Below, in pieces: positions 9,217 through 19,249 of a stretch of 25,156 nucleotides of DNA. The position numbers and the translations under genes were made by a program. The stretch's first letter is position 1. Every line of letters begins with the position of its first letter. The DNA is from Chara braunii (Eukaryota > Streptophyta > Charophyceae > Charales > Characeae): the NCBI GenBank assembly GCA_003427395.1, contig BFEA01000258.1, forward strand, positions 315,978 to 341,133. The letters are read 5' to 3'. Under the pieces are notes generated by a model that was not told the origin of the DNA, ran no database searches, and was given only the letters and a program-made list of their open reading frames with translations.

Positions 9217-9880
9217 TATTGTTTTCATGGTAAATAGCTCATGGCTATGTTTATTTGGCTGTTTTCTGAAGGACCGGACATTGTTTCTACTGTGAATAAC
9301 CCGGTTGCTATGTTTATCTAGTAGTTTTCTGGAAGACCAGACATTGTTTCTACTGTGAATGACCTGTTTACTCTAGTTAACTCTGGGGGTTTGCCTGATT
9401 GAAGGGGTTTAAATTCTTGTTTTATTCTGAGGGAGGATTCCTGGTCTAAGGCTAAGCATTGTTTCTACTGTGAATGGTTTAGCCTGAAAACCACGCACGT
9501 GAACTAAACTAAGTATAAAGGAAAGTACTTTATGTATATTTGCATGTGAACTGGCAGCTGGGCATAGTTTCTACTGTGAATGGTCCAACGTTAAGCCATA
9601 TCATTAAGAAGAGAAAAAGGAAAATACAAAGTATAAATGGAAATAGTTTGAGCAAGCTGAACATTGCTGCTAATGTGAATGGTTCAGTCCCCTGCCCATA
9701 TTTGCCTTTTCTTTTGAAAACAAAGTCAGGAAAATACTAAAATTTTGGATATTAAACAGCTCAGGGCGACTAAGCATTGTTTCCATGGCGCATGGCCTAG
9801 TCATCTGCCCAAAAGAAGAGAGAAGTAATTGTGCAACATGTTCGTGTATATCATAAAGACAAGTTGGGCATTGTTCTTAC
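9217..9880. repeat. Motif array: CATTGTTTCTACTGTGAAT and variants
   Basis: Eight occurrences begin at about 9217, 9279, 9342, 9457, 9563, 9662, 9775 and 9869. Copies at 9279, 9342 and 9457 are identical over 19 bases; the others carry substitutions. Spacings are 62, 63, 115, 106, 99, 113 and 94. Flanks are less conserved than the motif. It lies just upstream of the LTR-type array and may belong to the same element, but the far copy of that LTR leaves the window before this part, so I cannot confirm it. Confidence 0.65.
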
Positions 9881-9925
9881 ATAATTGTGCAACATGTTCG
9901 TGTATATCATAAAGACAAGTTGGGC
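9826..9925. repeat. Perfect 44-bp direct repeat, period 56
   Basis: Positions 9826-9869 and 9882-9925 are identical (TAATTGTGCAACATG ... AAGACAAGTTGGGC). They are separated by 12 bases that include the last CATTGTT-type motif. Perfect identity within an otherwise decayed array points to a recent duplication. Confidence 0.9.
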
Positions 9926-10221
9926 TCTATGTCTTATGTAAGATGGATATAAGGATTCGAGGACTTGAAGATTCATGAACTATCTATATGGAATGAACTT
10001 GGGATGGTGAGAGTACTTACCTTTGTGGTTTGGCTTGCATGTGACTAAGTGAGGCCACTACTTAGTCTGAGTTTCAGGTTGATAGGTAGTTGCTTTAGTT
10101 GCTCGCCATGTGCTAGAGCTATAAGAGTCATTATCAATTCCTGCATTTTCTGTAGTAACTTTTTTATACTTAGATCAATTCTTACATTTTCTGAGATTTT
10201 TTCTTATACTTGGCTTTGTAT

Positions 10222-10800
10222 AAATCTTGGCAAGCTACTTTCTCTACGGGAAGCGCTGCCGAAATTTCTACAAATCCAAGGAGTTCGTTGAATTTTGACT
10301 TTTGAAAAGTTCAGCTTTGTCTTTTCTCTTATCTAACTTAGTTAAAATTTGGGAAGTCTCATTTTCTAAAGGGAGTGCTGCCCAAATTTTTGCTAATTCA
10401 GGTAGTTAGACAAAATTGAGTTTTGGGAAGTCAAAGTTACTTTCAAATTCTGGACTTAGCCTTGTATAAATTTTGGAATAACACTTTTCTAAAGGGAGTG
10501 CTGCCGAAATTTTTGCAAAACTAAGAAGTTGGTTAAATCTTGTCTAAGTTGGACTCAAATTGTTTTTTGAGTTCATAGCTGACTTAGTGTAAATCTGGGA
10601 AGTCTCCCGTTCTAAAAGGGGTGCTGTCAAAATTTCTACTAATTCAGGGAGTTAGACAAAATTTGACTTTCCAAAGTTGGAGTTTATTTTTGCTTTCATA
10701 TTTGAGCTGATATAAATTCTGAAAAGACATTTTTCCTATGGGAAGCGCTGCCGAAATTTTCTTGATTTAGAGGAGTTAGATTATATTTTGACAGGTGACA
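10222..10800 (+). repeat. Five-unit 123-bp tandem array in the LTR U3
   Basis: Units start at 10222, 10345, 10468, 10591 and 10714, each 123 bases apart, at AAAT[T/C]... followed about 25 bases later by a core like GGGA[A/G]GCGCTGCCGAAATTT. Units have drifted by substitution, yet the phase is unchanged. The oppositely oriented LTR copy carries the same array (unit starts near 24951 and 25075), so it predates the split of the two copies. Tandem U3 repeats often act as enhancers; that role is inferred. Confidence 0.85.
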
Positions 10801-11047
10801 ATTTTGGCGATCCACCTTGTATAGGAGAGAACTATGGCAAGGTCTGCCTTTGCTTTGGGCACTGCTTAAAGGTAGATTAAGACCTAGTTAACCAGGAAGA
10901 TTTGAGTGAGAATGTGTTATGGAGTTGTATTCTTCATACATTTATGATTTCAGCTTGGGCATTTGGCCTATCTTGTGTTACATGTCCTTTGGGTTGTCTG
11001 ATTCAAGATCAGGACGAGATTCAGCTTGATCCCTTGATGATCACCTT

Positions 11048-11066
11048 CTGTTATCACTGATAACAG
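11048..11066. promoter_or_regulatory. Perfect 19-nt palindrome in LTR U3
   Basis: CTGTTATCACTGATAACAG has 9-base arms around one central base. It recurs intact at 24601-24619 in the other LTR copy, although its surroundings have diverged. Each arm contains TGATAA/TTATCA, a GATA-type core, so a paired-site transcription factor is possible. It sits about 380 bases upstream of the LTR TATA box. Confidence 0.55.
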
Positions 11067-11431
11067 ATCGGTTGCCGACTCGTCAGTTTACGATTCAACT
11101 CCAATCCACTCTTCCCACCCAATCTAAAGACTTTAGCCTTGTGATTGAACTGTTTTGTTGTGTTTTCACCCGGACTTTATTTGAATGGACATCCAACAAA
11201 ACTACTGAGTATTTATTTAAGAGTTGCACGAGTGAGGTTTGTATGGCTAAAGCAAGGGGTATGAGCGCAAGGAATGGTTGAAGTTGACCCCGTGTAGTGC
11301 GTGGACTTCTGGATGAATCTTTAATGTGATTGCAGATATGGTTGTGGATCGGCTTCTGAATGTGACTGTCTGCGATTACATACATATATGACTGAGAGGA
11401 GCCCCACTGTAACTGTGAGAAGTGATCGTCC

Positions 11432-11439
11432 TATATAAG
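11432..11439 (+). promoter_or_regulatory. LTR TATA box
   Basis: TATATAAG lies 1115 bases before the LTR 3' end. The same spacing (about 1119) holds in the minus-strand copy, where the site has decayed to a TATTTAA-like form at 24212-24218. It marks the probable U3/R transition near 11460. Confidence 0.6.
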
Positions 11440-12547
11440 TAAGCCTTGTATATATATACTTATATGTGCCCTTGGGTATGCGGGCGGCTTACTGAGATCA
11501 TGCGCAGGGGTTAGCCAGATTATGGCTTGAGAGAAAAGGGAGGCCCCCTGCTATCCTTTGCTTTTTAGTATTTTTATAGTTTGACGTTGTAGTCCGTGGC
11601 AGCCGTCAAAGTCAAACCCCTTGACTTTTGCCCGGGCCTGGAGTAGGACTTACCCCCATAGCCGCAAGAAACGACTGTCACCACAGGTAGGGACCTGTGT
11701 ACCACCCGCTCTGCACAGAGTGCAAAAAAGGGTGTGTGGTCTTCAACCACGCATGGCGGTTGTCCAGCGTCGAGAGATTAACCCTCAAGGCGCGTGTCAT
11801 CCGACACTTGAGTGTCGAATGCGACCCTCGAGATTAACGAGGATCGCACGAGTGTGGGTACTACATAGTACACCATCATTGCGACTGCCTGCATACGCTT
11901 GCATTGCGAGTCGATATGAGTTAGCCTGCGTCCGCGCGGTTTTATACTAAGTCTCACGAGTGACGCCTATTCGATTTCCGCATTGGAAAGTTATGGGTTG
12001 GCTACCGAGGGGCTAGGAGCGTTGTCGCGTTGTTTGTGTTGTGTCGTTTCGTATGCGTATGTGTGTGTGTTGTTGTTTTGTGGTTGTTAGAGTGGTGTGC
12101 ACGTGGTGTGTGGGATGCGTCCTAGTCGACCAACGTCGGGCTGCGCTTGGGAGCTCAGCCCCCCAAGATGTCGGTTCGCGTGCGGGTTCGATAGAGACGT
12201 ATTACCGCGTGTACCCCCTATGCTACAGCGAACGAGAAACGCCATCGGCTGGTCCACTTCTGCGATTGCAACTGATTAGCTTTCGTATTGTGGACTGGTA
12301 GCTCGGCGAGGATACCCCCTCCGAAGGGAGGTGACAACTCCCGTAAGGTGTAGGTAAGTCGTGCCTCGCATAGGCCGTATCCTGTCGTAGGGGCTCGCAA
12401 GAGGTATGGCTGGCGCACTCGACCGGAGCGGCTTGCGGAAGCTCCACATGTATTATCTACGGCGAAGGATTTAAACCGACTCCTGCGTGACGCGGTCGGG
12501 AGGGTCCCGCGCTGCCCTGATGCGGTGCCGGACCGATGCGCTCGACA

Positions 12548-13209
12548 TCGGGTTATGGGTTAGGTGCATGAAGCGGAGGCCCTTGTCAGAGAAAGAGTGG
12601 GGGGGGGACTAAGCAGAAAAACGAGAAGGAAGAACAAAATGTAAAATAAAAAGTAAAAAGAGAAGGAGACTAAAAGTTGGATTTGCACGAGGACAAGTCT
12701 GCGCAAGTTAGGAGAAATTTGACGATCCCTGGTCCAGATGTCGCCTCTAGTCGTCCTCTTTGTTATTATCCTCACTACTATTGTTATTATTATTATTAAT
12801 TATTATTATTATTATTAGCATTCTTCGCTCCCGATGCGACCCTCCATTCTCCTTTTTTACTTGATACCAGTCACATCGCGGGGAAGGCCAATGGCTCTTT
12901 TCAATTCGCGACTGGTTTGAGGGCCCGTCCCTTTGGTTACCCCTCTCGGATAACTTATCGTGAAGCGCCACGCGAATTGAGACCCCAAAAGAGGGGCGAC
13001 CCGCGACCGTATCGGTAGGAGGCCTATCACCCCCCATGGAGGGTCATAAGCCCCTTCCTTGCCATCGGACACGGGTACCCGATAGAGATAGGCCGACGAC
13101 TCATTTTGAAGAGATAAGAGCGTCAGTCGGTATCCCGTTATGGGACCACCGCGCTAAGTTTTGCGGTCTTTTCACGCAATAGCTGGCCCTACGACTGTTG
13201 GCGTACAAC
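12548..13209. other. Interval without a supported gene; purine-rich DNA and microsatellite
   Basis: Directly after the LTR end comes purine-rich DNA with a run of G at 12600-12608. A (TTA)n-type microsatellite lies at about 12775-12817. Minus-strand frames of 71-96 codons overlap here, one of them translating the microsatellite into Ile/Asn runs. I do not support a gene. Confidence 0.5.
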
Positions 13210-13231
13210 TTTTTTTTTTTTTTTTTTTTTT
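13210..13231. repeat. Poly-T run of 22 (poly-A on the minus strand)
   Basis: Twenty-two T in a row are followed by more T/A-rich DNA to about 13280. Read on the minus strand, this could be the poly-A tail of an old retrocopy inserted there, but I see no recognisable body or target-site duplication. Confidence 0.8.
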
Positions 13232-13630
13232 AATCCCTTCTTCTTAATTTTTTTTTTTATTATTATTTTTCTTATTTTTATGCAATTACAAAATCTAAAA
13301 AGGGATGTAATTCTGAGAAGTTTTGTTTGGATCCCTCGTTCAGAGCACATGGAACGCGGTAAGAGAAGACCCTATAAGAGGAAAAGGGGGGGCTGGCGTC
13401 AACCATCTGGGCCTGAGCGACCTCGCTATGCTGAGTGCTAGCGGGCTGAGGGTAGAAGGCTAAGCGGCTTTAGCGAGCGTACAAGAGATCGCGTATGTGT
13501 GCTTGCTTGTGCACTGAGCAGTTAGTCCTGACTATTTTGAGTCAGTGGCCTTGGACGGTGCAAGGTCTGTCGAGTGAAGTCTGGCTATGGCTATGGATGG
13601 CTATAGACCAGACCACTGGTACCTCCAGAC
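13232..13630. other. Interval without a supported gene
   Basis: AT-rich to about 13310, then mixed DNA. A short GGCTATG(GAT) direct repeat lies at 13583-13604. No gene or RNA is supported. Confidence 0.4.
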
Positions 13631-14061
13631 TTGCTGGAATTCTATGTCTGGGGAAGGGCCTTGGATCACTGTGATACTCAACTACGACGGGGAGACGAAA
13701 TCAAGTCAAAAATCAACGTAGAAGGGACGAAGGAGGAGGAAATGAGGGTTAACTCTAAGCTGCAAGATGCGATTACGGAGGCTAAGGACCGGGCTAAACG
13801 GCGCTGCGGGAGGGATGGTGTCACTGCAGAAATGCAGGTAACTGTCGCCTATCATGAGGCTGAGACTTCCACCGATATGGTGGACCGAGAACAGGCCCAC
13901 CTGGACAGAGACTCGGGGGGGGGAAGAGCGAAATGAGTGACGTTGAGGCCACTCAGTCGTGGTATGGCCTAGAGCAGTGGAGGCGGGACCACCCACCTGC
14001 GGACCCTGTAGAGAGCGGCCCAGAGGCCGACTCACGAAGACGTCGCGACCAGCGAAGTTAA
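13631..14061 (+). pseudogene. Coding-like remnant broken at a G9 run, charged/coiled-coil-like
   Basis: The plus frame is open after a TAG at 13604, with no ATG at its head. From about 13700 the product is rich in Glu, Lys, Arg and Ala (for example TKEEEMRVNSKLQDAITEAK), suggesting a helical or coiled-coil segment. It stops at 13936 just after a run of nine G (13915-13923). A second frame, open through the G-run and holding an ATG at 13933, continues for 42 codons to a TAA at 14061, with text such as SWYGLEQWRRDHPPADP and a basic end. Together they look like one reading frame of about 140 residues split by a one- or two-base slip in the G-run. It may be a gag or other transposon protein piece. 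No family is recognised. Confidence 0.35.
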
Positions 14062-17000
14062 GACGACGCGAGGCAATAGAAAAAGGGGGCGGTTAAACGT
14101 GTACGGAGAGCGCCACATGTGAGAGAGCAGTGGGGGAGATTGGACAAGTAAAAGGTACATGAGCGAGCCCAGCGCTGTTGACGTCAACTACTAACTCAAT
14201 GCCTGTGCGATACTCACCTGTTGGGAGACTGGATTCTGACCGTGTCGTGGGGAACTGAGTCAAAATGCGAAAGAGGGGTATCAGCGGAAGGAGAGCAAGG
14301 GACACGGGCAGGTACAGGCGAGCGCAGCGGGTATGCTCGGAATGGTAACGTCAACTTGGCCGCTACATGCGAGCCAGGGTGTGAGCGATGTGCTGGAGAG
14401 CCAGAGCGAGGGAGCCAGTGACAATCAAAAGGGGAGAGGGAGGCTAAGGCAGTGAGGGCGTCAGACGGTTACAGTCGAAAAGACAGATACGTTGAGAGGG
14501 AGGGTGAGAGAGAAGGTCACACCTCTCGCGCATTACTAGGGTGACTAGCTTCAGTACGCTCTCACGCATTGCCCAGTGTGGCGAGCTTCAGCGTGCCCTC
14601 ACTCGTTCCATACTTCTCTTGGGAGTGTCATTGCTCCTCCTTATTGTTTTGTACGGGACCTTTTATCGGGGAAAAGTCCAAGACTTCTGGGTACGAACAA
14701 GAGGGTGATGGCGATACCCATGAGAGGGAAATCATACACGCGGGCCTGCTATTGACGTCAACAGTCTCACACGAGTTTGACCTGACTATGGCTTGAATGA
14801 AGTTGACTCTCGCGGACTCGGATGACTGAGGGTGGACTTCATCCTACTGGCTATGGCCATTGATAGTATGCTCGGATTCTGGCTTATTGTGTCCGAGTAC
14901 AGCAGCTAGAGTGAGATTTCACGGCGTGGAAATGAGACATTGCTATGGCAGTAACCTTCATTCGATGGGTCCTGCTTGTGATAGTAACAAGGCTGAAGTC
15001 GGGCCGCAAGGATGAGTACAGAGTGATCACGAGCCGTGTTGACGCTCGGTGAGTGGAATGACATCTACAGGCATTACAGTAGGAGAGTACCCTCTCTTGA
15101 TTGTTGACATCACCAATTTTTTTTTGTCTGGCGGTCTCTTATCTACCTCTCCTTTCCTATGTCAGACCGTAAGCATTGAACCCCTGTAAGGCATGAGTGC
15201 GGGACAAGGCCTGGAGCCGGAAAGTGTGGCAAGGGTCACTCACGCCTTTGCTTTAGTCGTCGGCGAGAGCTAATCTTGGGGCCGCTAAGTGTGATTGGGT
15301 TGTAATTCTTGAGCGTGCCTTCCCCCTGTATGAAGGCCTCCCACGAGGCATATTGTAAATGGTTCACGAGCTTGACAATCGATAGTCCCATCCAACACGT
15401 AGAGGGTTGATGGCCCTTTCTATGACAATTGCCATGTTCAGAGCAGGTTGGTGTGAAGAAGAACTTACACGTGCATTCTGGACAACCAGGTTAGTGAACA
15501 ATGTAGAGAGACACCAATCAGTCGACTGAGCATGAAGCGGACCTTTGACATTACCTACCTCCTATGGCAATTAAGACCGCTACCTGTCCCTGACTTCAAG
15601 AGGGCGAAGTATGTGTCTCTGGCGGAGTGTCCTAGAGACTAGGTTTGAGGTAGAGAACAATATACGCTAGCCCTCGACTCTCTAACGGTCGTGGCCTTGG
15701 CGAGTGACAGTCACAAATTGGTAGGGAGAAAGAGAGGCCAAAATGCTTTGATGGAATGTGCGTTCATTCGAGACTCCTATCAGCAAGTGCGGTAGATGGT
15801 GTTAGCGTGTCTTGCTCAATGGCTCTGAGTCAGTAGAACTCGTCATCTCCAAACAGGCAACTGCTGATTATGGTGACCTCATATTTGCTTTCCGGACTCT
15901 TTAATAACAGACCCTGACCTACGAGGTAAAGTTGTAGTTTCTTGTTCGATAACGAGTTAGTGTGTGGGTGAGTGAATTGGAAATAGTAATCATAGTCGCT
16001 TGGCCAGCCCAACATGTCAGATGAGCTCCATTCTGAAGGCCACGAGTAAAGCATGTAACCCTGTGTACTCATTACGGGTGGGCTATAGTCCTAATATTTC
16101 TCAGCATGCATGGTTGGGTGATTGATGGGAAAAAGCAACGTGCTCTAAGGGAGATCGCTTACCTCTTCGTAAAATTTCTGGTAGATGGAGATTGATATAG
16201 TGATTGGTCAAGGTTAATCGAACAGTGATTTCTATATTACGGAGTTGTCAGTGAGACCATGGATTCGATATGTCTGTTACCTCACGCTTCACAAGTTGAA
16301 TGCCTGTGGTACAACTTTTGACCCCTTTCTTCCGTTAATTCGTGTGTGTGTGAAGCACCTATCAGTCGAATTGGTATATAACCACTGAGCAAAATCACTC
16401 CCTCTTTACTCGAATGATGCAACGGGGCAGATGTGACTCGGCTCGATGCATGAATCGAATAACATTTGATATGATGTCCAAATTGAGGAATGTTAGTGTC
16501 GTTCCTAACTAAGCTTAGCCGAGGGTCACACTGACATTGTCTGATGTGGCTTAAACGAAAGGATAGGTCATTGGAAATCGATTCCTCGAGTTGAGACGGA
16601 ACATATCTGTCCGATTATTTGACCATTTGTCAGTCTAATGTTTCGTTCCGCCTGCGGCGAGTGAGCACTAAATTTTGCCTCGCTTCAAACTTGATGTCCG
16701 CAAGTAAAGACTGAGAATGTTGATCTATTACTCTGAGTCGTTCGACCAAGTATAGTACCTCAAACAACAATAGAGGCAAGTTTTAAGATAAACGAGCAGG
16801 GAGGAGTCTGAGAACGCCTGCCCAGTGAGCATACGAGGTACCACTACCCTGACTCTGAGCTCCGAACTGTCACACAAAGCAAAATCTGGCTTTATTCTTA
16901 GAACATCATCTAGCTCCAGCAAGCCTTGCACTCAGGGCCATTGCGTTGGTTATGATCATACCCGGGGTTCGAGACAACTGTTCTTAAGCACGGTGACTGA

Positions 17001-17475
17001 CAAATCCCGTTTTATTATGGTGTTCCTATTCCGATTGTGTGGTGTTAATAGGCACTGTGTGCTCAAGAAAGAGGGCAATCTTATCTAGATAAGAGCACTG
17101 GAAAGGTCCATGTCTGATTCTGCTCCTTACATGACAATTATCTCAGTCGAATTTGAGAGTTCTTACCATCTCCTTTATGAAACACCTCGTAAAGTCATGC
17201 TGGCATTCGTAATCAATCACTGGTTCTTTATGGCTGAGCCAGAGATGAACACCTGCAGCCATTAATAGCAGTTAATAGCAGAACTTGAGTCTGAACCAAG
17301 ACAGAAAAAACTCGGTGACGGTCAAAAGAGTTTTAGCCTCCTCTCAAACTCTCCCTTCCTCACGCCTCAGTCTTTGGGTCTTACCGCATACCTGTCTGCT
17401 GTAAATCTGTGTGTTGAACTAGAATTACCCTTCTAGTCTGCCTGACAGTCCTGGGACACCGAGAGGATAGCAGTC
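14062..17475. other. Long interval without a supported gene
   Basis: It holds two 10-base palindromes TTGACGTCAA (14178-14187, extended to GTTGACGTCAAC; and 14752-14761), which are bZIP/CRE-type sites. A two-copy 36-bp imperfect tandem lies at 14523-14596 (CTCTCGCGCATT / CTCTCACGCATT ... AGCTTCAG). A short TTAATAGCAG duplication lies at about 17262-17281. Minus frame 15830-16072 (80 codons) and plus frame 16825-17088 (87 codons) are open but have no motif. I see no RNA gene. Confidence 0.45.
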
Positions 17476-17721
17476 ATGAGGGAAGGAGAGATTCTGGTGG
17501 TGAAAAGTAGATTAACTAGAGACAAGAAGGAAGGATGGGAGGAAGGAGTGTTCCGGGACATGAAATTTCATAAGAGGACTCAACGCCAACATGCAATTCA
17601 GATGGTAAAAGAGAAAACATATATTGAATACGTAATTTATTTCTACGGACATGACGGCATGCTACACAGTACTAATTTCTCGCTAGAGAGCGTGAAACAG
17701 GCTAGGGCAAGTCTTGCATGA
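17476..17721 (+). CDS. Orphan ORF, 81 aa
   Basis: It begins at a true ATG (17476) and ends at TGA. The product is protein-like: a charged, Lys/Arg/Glu-rich first half (residues 10-50, with RDKKEGWEEGVFRDMKF) and a second half with Tyr/Val/Ile-rich text, YIEYVIYFYGHDG, then a Ser/Leu helix-like end. I recognise no family. It lies 416 bases upstream of another orphan ORF on the same strand, with tandem repeats between. They could be exons of one gene or separate pieces of a decayed element. Confidence 0.35.
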   Translation: MREGEILVVKSRLTRDKKEGWEEGVFRDMKFHKRTQRQHAIQMVKEKTYIEYVIYFYGHDGMLHSTNFSLESVKQARASLA

Positions 17722-17860
17722 GCCCAATAATGCTCGAATTGCCATCTCCTGAACTCTATCAGCATCTGGACAGCAGACACTCTTTCACAATTTTCAGTTT
17801 TCTTCTGCAGTACTATGACATGTGAATCATTGATTCGGTGACTCAATATATCAGTGCTCA

Positions 17861-17918
17861 TTCAGACATTATTCAGACAATATTTAGACAAGGTTCAGAC
17901 ACGATTCAGACAACATTT
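17861..17918. repeat. Short tandem array of TTCAGACA units
   Basis: Five units of TTCAGACA (one is TTTAGACA), each followed by 3-4 variable bases, lie in a row. They precede the orphan ORF at 18150. Confidence 0.75.
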
Positions 17919-17976
17919 AACCAGTACTCGAGCAAACATTCAATCACAAGTTAACTAACAGTTCTCAGTTCAGGCG

Positions 17977-18060
17977 ACTCGAGATCTATAGTCAAAAATA
18001 ATCAGTACAGGGTTAATTTCTTACTCGAGATCTATAGCAAAAAACAATCAGTACAAGGTT
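17977..18060. repeat. Two-copy 46-bp direct repeat
   Basis: Positions 17977-18014 and 18023-18060 (ACTCGAGATCTATAG ... AATCAGTACA[G/A]GGTT) match at 34 of 38 bases. The second copy ends 90 bases before the ATG of the orphan ORF at 18150, so a regulatory role is conceivable but unproven. Confidence 0.8.
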
Positions 18061-18149
18061 CCGGTGTCTGTTACAACACATGAGAACCGTCCAGACCTTT
18101 TTAGTTGCTGCGCCAGTTTTGACCAATCTTAATCAGATTGCCCTCAGGG

Positions 18150-18755
18150 ATGCTTTCCAGTACCGGTACATTAGTGCAAGATGAACTATCTATTTTTGTG
18201 GTTCATACTGAGTTAACTGAGGGGACTATTTATGACCTGAGACCCTATGTAAAGAAAGGGAAAGAGACTCATGAACACTTTGACTCGGTCTGGATTGCAA
18301 CAATTAAGTACCTTAAAGAGAGAGAGAAGGAACTTGATGGAGGTGGTGTCAAACTGATTTGCAGCTTCGGACCAAAGCTCTACGCCGACTACCCCAAGCC
18401 TCCGGTACCTTTTACTCTGACAGACGACTCTCACTGGGTTGACCTGATTGACTTGGCCAAGAGGTACATCTCTCCAGCTACGATTGACTACGAGGCAATC
18501 ACAGACGAGGGAATCACAGACGAGGGATTTTCTCTCAACCATATCTTCCCACATTATGGGAGGAGTTTTGTGCTATGGTTGATTTCCGTATCATGGGACT
18601 TGGATGGAAGTGCTTTAAGCTTGCAGGCTTCATGTGGCTCTACATACAGAGACCACATCCTTAGAGAGTACGGAGACATGGCAAAAAACCCAAACGACAG
18701 ACAACAAAATGAGAGATTGAGTGTGAGGTTTAGGGGGATGAGTGAAAACTCTTGA
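18150..18755 (+). CDS. Orphan ORF, 201 aa, unknown function
   Basis: The frame is open from 18124; I choose the first ATG (18150). This is the most convincing single coding frame in the window outside gag: even amino-acid composition, no low complexity, and scattered Trp, Tyr, Pro and Cys. Residues about 30-60 (YDLRPYVKKGKETHEHFDSV) and 70-100 (KLICSFGPKLYADYPKPPVP) look like folded-domain text, followed by DDSHWVDLIDLAKRY. An exact 15-base in-frame tandem duplication at 18497-18526 repeats the pentapeptide ITDEG. The C-terminus is polar and basic. There is no signal peptide and no clear membrane segment. I recognise no family. It could be a single-exon host gene, an exon, or a transposon-borne protein. 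Confidence 0.45.
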   Translation: MLSSTGTLVQDELSIFVVHTELTEGTIYDLRPYVKKGKETHEHFDSVWIATIKYLKEREKELDGGGVKLICSFGPKLYADYPKPPVPFTLTDDSHWVDLIDLAKRYISPATIDYEAITDEGITDEGFSLNHIFPHYGRSFVLWLISVSWDLDGSALSLQASCGSTYRDHILREYGDMAKNPNDRQQNERLSVRFRGMSENS

Positions 18756-19111
18756 CTGATGCTGGTCATGCCCTCTACATATGTACTTTCTTAGACTATT
18801 ATGAGTTCTCATTTTTCCCTCATCAAACTTTTGCTCGAGTCAGTCAATTTTGCTTCTTGGATTGTTCTTGTTGATGATTGCATTTATCTGATGATCGAAA
18901 ATTAGCAAAACGATGTGTACGTGACATACCAGAATCTTGTGATTATTATTTGCATGATTCTCTGTTGTTCCGAATCAAGGTAAACGATTCCTAAGACCGG
19001 GGATCGACGAAGACCGTAATTGAAGGGTCTCGCTTGAAGCCGGACGCACACAACAGGAAAAAAAATGTTTTATTTAATTTTATTTTATTTATAGAAAACA
19101 TATACAAAATC
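18756..19111. other. Interval without a supported gene
   Basis: Mixed to AT-rich DNA. A T/A-rich tract at about 19063-19094 ends in TTTATTTATAG, which resembles a 3' splice site just before the next short ORF. Confidence 0.4.
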
Positions 19112-19249
19112 ATGCGTAACAACCTGCTGGCTTTCCTGTCGCCTGAAGTGGCCCGACTGGAAAAAGTGCGACAGCTCGTTGTTGTGACGCGCGCTATGAT
19201 GCTTATGATCAATAGTAATACCCTCCGACCGAAAAGGTCGAGGGATTGA
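19112..19249 (+). CDS. Short coding-like ORF, 45 aa
   Basis: From the ATG at 19112 the product reads MRNNLLAFLSPEVARLEKV and continues with a Val/Met/Leu-rich, helix-like stretch to a basic end and TGA. Composition is protein-like, and an acceptor-like TTTATAG lies just upstream (19094). The 3' end overlaps a hairpin: ATCAAT (19208-19213) pairs with ATTGAT (19245-19250), and CCCT-CGACC pairs with GGTCGAGGG (one bulge) around a GAAAA loop. It may be a gene fragment; no family is recognised. Confidence 0.2.
   Translation: MRNNLLAFLSPEVARLEKVRQLVVVTRAMMLMINSNTLRPKRSRD

Larger units (their letters stand above)
10222..12547 (+). mobile_element. LTR, plus orientation (solo or 3' LTR), 5' end not fixed
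   Basis: Positions about 10490-12547 are the reverse complement, with divergence, of 23101-25156. In a 155-base stretch I aligned by eye (ending near 12440) there were about 13 differences, mostly transitions; the upstream U3 part is more diverged. The 3' end is set at ...GCGCTCGACA (12547), matching ...GCGCCCGACA of the other copy, where a primer-binding site follows. Here TCGGGTTATGG follows instead, so this is not a 5' LTR. It contains a TATA box at 11432 and a U3 tandem array from 10222. The true 5' end lies at or before 10222; I found no convincing TG start or target-site duplication. No pol or polypurine tract is evident upstream, so a solo LTR is the simpler reading. Confidence 0.75.

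Noticed and set aside
12747-13037. Minus ORF ending in Ile and Asn runs
   Set aside because: The runs come from a TTA microsatellite; the rest has no motif.
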